A DNA stretch of 64,000 nt from a bacterium (GTDB lineage: Bacteria > Armatimonadota > Fimbriimonadia > Fimbriimonadales > Fimbriimonadaceae), in NCBI GenBank assembly GCA_027483535.1, contig JAIXUN010000002.1:1-64000 (forward strand), written 5' to 3'. Each line of letters opens with the position of its first letter. Position 1 is the first letter of the stretch. Shown here in pieces: positions 58,867 through 64,000 of the stretch. The notes under the pieces are model-generated. The model searched no databases, was not told the DNA's origin, and was given only the letters and a program-made list of their open reading frames with translations. The translations under genes were made by a program, and so were the position numbers.

Positions 58867-59847
58867 ATGAAGACACCTCTGTTTCTAGAGGACTTGCCTT
58901 GTGGAGGTCTTTTCACAACTGAAACCGGTCTCTGCATGGGAGCCAACGAGGAGTTCCGTCGCGTCACCGGGTGGACGGAAGGAGACCTGCGAGGGGCCCA
59001 AATCGACATGGTTCTCTCGGGCGGTGCTCGCATCTTCTGTCAAACCCACTTGTGGCCGATGTTGCTCAAGACGGGGCGCATTCAGGAGGTGTATTTTCAC
59101 CTTCTTCACCGCGATGGCAGACGGGTTCCCGCTTATTCGAACGCCAAGATCGTGGAACACGAGGGGTCTCGCCGGGTGTTGTGGCTCTTCTTTGCCGCCG
59201 ACGAGCGTCGCCAATTTGAGGCCGAACTGATCGCTCTTCGACGCAGCGCCGAGGAATCGGCCGAGTTGCTCAGCGACGCGCATGAGCGCCTCCGTATTCT
59301 CAATGCCCAACTGCAGGTGCAGGTCTCGTTAACGGCTCAGAAGAACCACCATCTGGAGCAAGAGGCGCTCACGGACAGCCTGACCCAGCTCGGGAATCGT
59401 CGAAGTTTGCAGTCTTGCGCCATCAAGCTGGCTTCGGCAAGGCATTTTTCGGTGCTGATGATCGACGCAGACCATTTCAAGCAGGTGAACGACAAGTACG
59501 GTCACGCGAGAGGGGACGAGGTCTTGAAAGACATCGCGGCGTGTTTGACCAAGAGCGCGCGCCAGAACGACACGGTGGTCCGATACGGTGGAGAAGAGTT
59601 CGCGGTGGTGTTGCCGAATTCGGGTCGAGACGAAGCGATGGTGGTTGCCAAACGGATTCACGGTTCCATTGCAGAATGTCATCCGGGCGGGTTAGCGGTG
59701 ACGGTGAGTATCGGCACAGCGACCTCCGATCAGGGTCAGGATGACCTCTACGTTATGTTGAAGTTTGCCGATGAGGCGCTTTACCAAGCGAAATCCGAAG
59801 GTCGGAATCGAACGGTAGCCTACCAAGCGAATTCAGCCACCGGCTGA
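58867..59847 (+). CDS. PAS-GGDEF diguanylate cyclase
   Basis: 326 residues. A PAS domain (about 5-115; CMGANEEFRRVTGWTEGDL, HRDGRRVPAYSNAKIV), a coiled coil (about 118-165) and a GGDEF domain (about 165-322). The active motif is GGEEF, and an RQND I-site sits five residues before it, so it likely makes c-di-GMP with product inhibition. It is the probable partner of the RsbQ-like protein, giving small-molecule control of c-di-GMP. Confidence 0.92.
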   Translation: MKTPLFLEDLPCGGLFTTETGLCMGANEEFRRVTGWTEGDLRGAQIDMVLSGGARIFCQTHLWPMLLKTGRIQEVYFHLLHRDGRRVPAYSNAKIVEHEGSRRVLWLFFAADERRQFEAELIALRRSAEESAELLSDAHERLRILNAQLQVQVSLTAQKNHHLEQEALTDSLTQLGNRRSLQSCAIKLASARHFSVLMIDADHFKQVNDKYGHARGDEVLKDIAACLTKSARQNDTVVRYGGEEFAVVLPNSGRDEAMVVAKRIHGSIAECHPGGLAVTVSIGTATSDQGQDDLYVMLKFADEALYQAKSEGRNRTVAYQANSATG

Positions 59848-59858
59848 GGAAAGAGTTT

Positions 59859-60216
59859 TGGTGGAGGCGGGGGGAATTGAACCCCCTTCCAAAACCGTCG
59901 TACCCAAAATTACCACGAGCGTCTTCTCTGTACTTTGTCTCAATGCCGGTCTCTGTCGAGACCACCTGACCGGTCATCCAGTCCGATTTTTTTTAGCCCG
60001 CGTTGCTACGAACAGAAGCGCTTCGGGCGATCCGGATTTTGTGACATGAGTTGCAGGGCCTACCGGCTCGACTCTGGCTCACGCGCTGCGTAAATTAGGC
60101 AGCGAAAGCGAAGTTGTTGTTCGCAGTTACTTTTTTACTCGTTTTTTACGTGGCCAACGAGAATCCACGGCTCGCAACTTTAAGTCGATCCAGTCCTGTC
60201 GAACCCGATCGCCCCC
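59859..60216 (-). ncRNA. ssrA: tmRNA
   Basis: Transfer-messenger RNA of about 358 nt. The 5' end GGGGGCG pairs with CGCCTCC before the discriminator A and encoded CCA (59859-59861). A T-arm GGGGG-TTCAATT-CCCCC is present, and GATCGGGTTCGACAGG follows the 5' strand. The tag frame at 60095-60124 reads GCG AAC AAC AAC TTC GCT TTC GCT GCC TAA, so the degradation tag is A-ANNNFAFAA. It rescues stalled ribosomes. Confidence 0.93.
60095..60124 (-). other. tmRNA tag reading frame
   Basis: Resume codon GCG, then AAC AAC AAC TTC GCT TTC GCT GCC and stop TAA. With the tRNA alanine the tag is AANNNFAFAA, ending in the Ala-Ala seen by ClpXP. Confidence 0.85.
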
Positions 60217-60269
60217 AATTGACTCTATTAGTATAGACGCCTACGAGGTGCGAGAGTTCCAACCTAGGA

Positions 60270-62663
60270 CTATCGGTTCGCCCGATCCAGAATCCGCTTG
60301 CGATAGATGCAAGCCGCTACGACAAAAGATTCCGGCACGGGGTGGATGTTGAACGCCTCGGCGTATTTGCCCAGCGAGAGCAAGCGCACGGCTCGAATCT
60401 CATTCCCATTCGAGAGCGCTTCCAACGCCTGCGTTGCGGTGTGACTGCGCTTATTCCCCACCGTTAGAACTTGGATCAACGATTTATCTCGCTCCATTTC
60501 TGGCTGCATGAGCAATCGGTAAACGTCTCGCTCAACCTCGAACAATCGCGCCACACCCAGCAAGCAACGTCGGCGAGTGATGATCGAGTGCAGCCCTTCC
60601 GCCACCGCCAAAATTCGGTCGGCGTCTTCCCACTCGCCGTTTACGCCCAGCGCGTAAGCGACTTCGGAACTCGCCTCGTCTTGGAAGATCTCCAATGATC
60701 GTCGACAAGCGGCGGCGGTTTCCACCAAGTGCAGATCCCCGGCGGCTTCAGCAGCGGCGATTCGGACCGATGGGTGCTTGTCTAGCAGTGCTTTGGCGAC
60801 CACGGGCACAATTCCGCTCGCTTCCATGTTTCGCAGGGCTTGTAGGGCAGCGCGACGAAGATCGGGGTCGATGGGGTCGTCGGCAACGGCGATCAGTGCC
60901 TCCACCGCCTCGATATGATCGTTGGAGTGCGGGATGGCGGCGATGGCCTTTGCCGAGGTTCTTCGCAAAAGCGGGCGGGGGCTGCCCAAAAGGCTCACGA
61001 GAGCCGGAAGCGCGCTTGGATCTCCAAGCTGACCAAGCGCCTCTACGGTCTCTTCTTCAACCAGGTCGGGGTGTTCCTCTAACTGGTGAAGCAGTTCCAT
61101 CACCGCGCTATGATCGCCAAGTCGGCCCAGAGCGGTTGCGGCTTGGCGCCGTACTCGCGGGGAGGGATCGTGCAGAGCAATTGCAAGCTCCCCTGCGGCA
61201 AGACTCAGTTTGCGATCCGCCATGTCTCGAATCGCGGTTTCGCGCTCTTCCGCCTGACCGGATCGACTGAAGCTGCGCATGGCCCGAATGCCACCGGGAG
61301 TGACCCCCTTTAAGTGAGAGAGCGTCTCCTTCAGGCCCTTCGATCCCTCTTCGCGGACTCTTGTGAGGAGGAGCAAAGCCGCCACCCGAATCGACATTGT
61401 GACCACGAAGGTGATCTTGTAGGCGAGGTCGGCAGAGAATCCGCCCCGCAGGCTGCTCAGCAGCGCCGCGCCGAGGATGGGCGGCACCGCTCCCGCGATC
61501 GACTGAACCGCCATCGCCGAACCAAGATAGGTGGACCGTTCGTTCACAGGCGAGGTGGAGAAGATGATGTTGTACTGGCACAGCGCAACGCCGCTCCACA
61601 CCATGCCCATGAGCACGTGCAGGCTAAACAGCAGCGATTTGTTGAACAACATGTTCCCCGGCTGGGTGAGGAGCCAGGGAATCGGGGTGAGCACCAGACC
61701 AAACCCGACCAGAAGCAGGATCGGCTTGTTGCCGTATTTGTCAGCCAGGTAACCCCACCATCGAGACATGCTCACATTACCGACCGCGTGGCAAAGAGCA
61801 AGGATCTGAAGGTCGGTTTGGCTGAACTGGAGACTCTCGATGGCGTAGGCGCCCCAGAGCATTCCGGCAAAAGATTGTCCGGCGATGAAGATGACCAAGA
61901 AGGCCAGCAGTCGACGAAAAACCGGATTCTGGAAGGGAGCTTTAAACGCCGCGACCGTCTCTTGAACGTTGGCGCGAATCGGTTGTTCGCGCTCAAGGTC
62001 GGTCATTTTAGAGAAGAAGTAGTAGGAGATCGCCGCACAAACGAGCCCTAGCGCGAAGACGGCGGAATACGCCTTCTCACCAAAGTTCAGGCGCTTGAGC
62101 GCGTCCACAAGCAGACCTCCGGCAAGACCGATCACGGTGCCTACGGCTGCCATCAGCGAGTTGCGCTTGCCGTAGAAGGTTCCGCGAGAGCTTTCCGGAA
62201 TGAGCCTGCCCAACCAATCGCCGTAGATCGGGTTCACCAGGTTCACGGCGAGCGCGGCGATACCCACGCAGGCGAGTAAGAAGAAGAGCTTGACGTCCGT
62301 CGCAAAAGCGACAAGTGGGGCCAGGGCAAGAGGTATGTGGAGCAACCTCCACAAAAGGCCGCCTCGCCAGATGTAACCCTTGTAGCTCTTAAAACTTCGA
62401 CCCAGGACCGATCCCGGGATTTGCGCCAAGCCGGCAATGGCGGGCACGGCCGTAAGAAGACCGAGCCACAGGTCTCCCGCCTTCATTTCTTTGAGAAGGC
62501 CCACCAAAAACGAACCCGTGGTGAGAGTGATGAAAGCGGTGGAGAAGGCTCCGTCTAAGTTGGCGACTCTTAGCGTTCGCATGATTTCCATGCGACCGGG
62601 AGCGGATCGTACGGACGACGTTCCGGCTGTTGAAGAAGGCTGAGTAGGGTCTGAATCCGCCAA
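60270..62663 (-). CDS. MFS transporter fused to HEAT repeats
   Basis: About 797 residues. The first 430 or so hold twelve hydrophobic helices of an MFS carrier. The C-terminal 340 are cytoplasmic helical repeats of the HEAT/PBS type (LAIALHDPSPRVRRQAATALGRLGD and similar). The frame opens at a TTG at 62732; the TTG at 62663 is chosen because TAACCT stands 10 nt before it, and the ATG at 62591 is a third choice. The transported compound is unknown. Confidence 0.78.
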   Translation of the reverse strand: MADSDPTQPSSTAGTSSVRSAPGRMEIMRTLRVANLDGAFSTAFITLTTGSFLVGLLKEMKAGDLWLGLLTAVPAIAGLAQIPGSVLGRSFKSYKGYIWRGGLLWRLLHIPLALAPLVAFATDVKLFFLLACVGIAALAVNLVNPIYGDWLGRLIPESSRGTFYGKRNSLMAAVGTVIGLAGGLLVDALKRLNFGEKAYSAVFALGLVCAAISYYFFSKMTDLEREQPIRANVQETVAAFKAPFQNPVFRRLLAFLVIFIAGQSFAGMLWGAYAIESLQFSQTDLQILALCHAVGNVSMSRWWGYLADKYGNKPILLLVGFGLVLTPIPWLLTQPGNMLFNKSLLFSLHVLMGMVWSGVALCQYNIIFSTSPVNERSTYLGSAMAVQSIAGAVPPILGAALLSSLRGGFSADLAYKITFVVTMSIRVAALLLLTRVREEGSKGLKETLSHLKGVTPGGIRAMRSFSRSGQAEERETAIRDMADRKLSLAAGELAIALHDPSPRVRRQAATALGRLGDHSAVMELLHQLEEHPDLVEEETVEALGQLGDPSALPALVSLLGSPRPLLRRTSAKAIAAIPHSNDHIEAVEALIAVADDPIDPDLRRAALQALRNMEASGIVPVVAKALLDKHPSVRIAAAEAAGDLHLVETAAACRRSLEIFQDEASSEVAYALGVNGEWEDADRILAVAEGLHSIITRRRCLLGVARLFEVERDVYRLLMQPEMERDKSLIQVLTVGNKRSHTATQALEALSNGNEIRAVRLLSLGKYAEAFNIHPVPESFVVAACIYRKRILDRANR

Positions 62664-62812
62664 CTTGGAGTTAAGGTTACCGGAGTACAGACCGACTCCG
62701 GGGAAGGTTGGGGCGGTTTTCCGGCGATTCAAAAGAGGATTTCGGAATTGCCTGCCCTGATGAAGATTGGCGCGATCTAACGGAATCTATACAAAAAAGT
62801 AGATTTTGAAAA

Positions 62813-63619
62813 TTGCTTAACTACACACTTTTGGGAAGTATGGTTTTGCACTCTGCTGGAAGGAGAGCCTTCACCCTCATCGAGCTGCTCGTCGTCATTG
62901 CGATCATCGCAATTCTGGCGGCGATTCTCTTCCCGGTTTTTGCCCAAGCGAAGACGGCGGCGAAAAAGACTTCCAACCTGAGCAACCTGAAACAACTGAG
63001 TCTGGGAATCCAGATGTACGTCATCGATGGCGAGGCGTATCCGATGATGTCTAGCCCGGTGACGGCGAACCCTCGCACTCGCTGGCCAGACTACGTTTTC
63101 CCTTATGTGAAGTCGGAAGCGATGTTCAACGGCCCGCTCGCCCCAGCAGAGATGGTGTTCACTCGCTTTGCTCACAACCAAGGGATCCTGTACGGCGGTT
63201 ACGGATACAACTATCAGTATCTAGGCAACTCTCGATTCCCGTTCACGTCGTCCGAAAGCGCGATTCCGTTCCCAGCCGAGACGGTAGCCATCGCCGATAC
63301 CCAAGGCGTTCGAAACGATTTGGGTAGGTTATCGGGCGGAGCTTATACCGTTGATCCACCGCTCAGCAGTCAGCGGGGAAGCGGGAACGCGACCGGGTTC
63401 TATGGAGCGGCGGCCGCTTGCGGATCGGGAACGGCAAACACTCCCGGTCAGTTCGGTTGCCGAAGCACCCCGGCGGAATGGGCGACGGGCCGTGTGACCA
63501 TTGCCTGGTGTGACGGTCACGCCACCGCCAAACCTCGCCGAGCGTTGGACGATCGAGACGGCAACGGCGTGCCTGACAACGGTTACTACAACGGCTTCTC
63601 GGACGCCACTATCCGGTAA
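62813..63619 (+). CDS. Prepilin-type N-terminal cleavage/methylation protein with DUF1559-like body
   Basis: 268 residues. [20 protein letters not shown] is the type IV pilin/type II secretion leader and helix, and FPVFAQAK is a mark of Armatimonadota and Planctomycetota. The C-terminal WCDGHA is the H-x9-DG-like motif of this group. The TTG at 62813 has TAGATT 7 nt upstream; the ATG at 62840 is the alternative start. Probably a pseudopilin or surface protein. Confidence 0.85.
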   Translation: MLNYTLLGSMVLHSAGRRAFTLIELLVVIAIIAILAAILFPVFAQAKTAAKKTSNLSNLKQLSLGIQMYVIDGEAYPMMSSPVTANPRTRWPDYVFPYVKSEAMFNGPLAPAEMVFTRFAHNQGILYGGYGYNYQYLGNSRFPFTSSESAIPFPAETVAIADTQGVRNDLGRLSGGAYTVDPPLSSQRGSGNATGFYGAAAACGSGTANTPGQFGCRSTPAEWATGRVTIAWCDGHATAKPRRALDDRDGNGVPDNGYYNGFSDATIR

Positions 63620-63660
63620 GGGCCCAATTCGGTAAGCCGCCAAGTGGATGAGGCCCAGAT

Positions 63661-64000
63661 TTAGATCCGGGCCGACATTCCGCGGAACCACGTTTGCGTG
63701 ATCTCCACGTCCGGTCGAATGAGGTTGTGACCCACGGGCAGAATCTCATGCCGAACGCTCGCGCCCGCCTCGCTGAGCATGTGCGCCAGACCCTTCGCGT
63801 TCTCGGCGGGGACGATGGGATCGGCGGCACCCGTCATCATCAGCACCTGCTTCCCGGCAAGATCGGGGAGGGTCGCAGGCTTGAGCGGAATCATGGATCG
63901 CCAGAAAGCGCCGCCTGCCAAAGTTTCGGGTCGAAGCAGCATCATAGCCGCGGCCATGTTGGCTCCGTTGCTATAGCCAAGCGCGTAGACGTGGTTCGGA
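63661..64000 (-). CDS. Carboxylesterase/dienelactone hydrolase-like protein, partial
   Basis: C-terminal part of at least 112 residues; the gene runs past the window end. VYALGYSNGANM (in the last 40 nt) has the Ser nucleophile in GYSNG, MMTGAADPIVPAEN the Asp, and LPVGHNL the His. This pattern is that of the phospholipase/carboxylesterase group of alpha/beta hydrolases. The substrate is unknown. Confidence 0.8.
   Translation of the reverse strand, partial: PNHVYALGYSNGANMAAAMMLLRPETLAGGAFWRSMIPLKPATLPDLAGKQVLMMTGAADPIVPAENAKGLAHMLSEAGASVRHEILPVGHNLIRPDVEITQTWFRGMSARI

Noticed and set aside
59859-59890. A tRNA gene on the minus strand
   Set aside because: The T-arm and acceptor belong to tmRNA; no anticodon arm is present and the tag frame lies upstream.
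61314-62051. 245-residue plus-strand frame
   Set aside because: Antisense to the MFS-HEAT gene; charged low-complexity sequence without homology.

Overview
The window looks like chromosomal DNA of a diderm (LPS-making) bacterium of moderately high GC content, most likely an Armatimonadota member near Fimbriimonas. This is inference. It rests on a complete lipid A gene set (lpxA, lpxB, lpxC, lpxD) with bamA and Skp-like genes, a PEP-CTERM protein, a prepilin-type protein with the N-terminus typical of Armatimonadota and Planctomycetota, and carotenoid genes. No plasmid, phage or transposase gene is visible.

Layout. 1-445: hairpin-rich intergenic repeats. 455-3515: a PEP-CTERM protein, then an arsenite operon (ArsR, Acr3, metallophosphoesterase) with a perfect operator palindrome. 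3535-4450: repeats. 4533-7830: lgt, an RfaE1-like sugar kinase, rfbC and rfbD in one run. 7839-17748: a nitronate monooxygenase-like enzyme, a fucose isomerase-like protein, pdxS, a thioredoxin-like protein, a tail-to-tail hicA/hicB pair, cinA, and a membrane-anchored spermidine synthase homologue. 17831-20480: an unrecognised two-gene unit between 72-73 bp direct repeats. 20642-23423: yebC, rhomboid protease, DUF374 acyltransferase and a small membrane protein. 23450-25540: repeats with a VapBC-type module between them. 25568-29968: a DinB protein, an AT-rich orphan membrane protein, a sugar oxidoreductase pair and a glycosyltransferase. 30143-36871: M24 peptidase, a Phd/RelE-type pair, S9 peptidase, MscS channel, ndk and an odd LuxR-PAS regulator. 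36886-39421: fabZ-lpxA-lpxB. 39560-40420: repeats. 40507-45967: carotenoid genes, NlpC/P60 hydrolase, lipoprotein, GNAT and a dehalogenase-like hydrolase. 46181-52513: bamA, two Skp-like genes, a coiled-coil lipoprotein, lpxD and lpxC. 52529-57959: CHMI-like protein, degenerate Fic protein, coaBC, gmk, ssb, rpsF and an ArsR/AHSA1 pair. 58071-64000: RsbQ-like hydrolase with a PAS-GGDEF protein, tmRNA, an MFS-HEAT fusion, a prepilin-like protein and a partial esterase.

Two genome-level signals stand out. First, the gene-free gaps are filled with mosaic elements: a conserved inverted-repeat frame carries interchangeable short hairpins, and the same hairpins recur in different frames. Second, about fifteen genes have a TANNNT hexamer 5-10 nt before the start codon, which suggests many leaderless transcripts. 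Genes within operons often overlap by ATGA or TTGA, and TTG starts are common.
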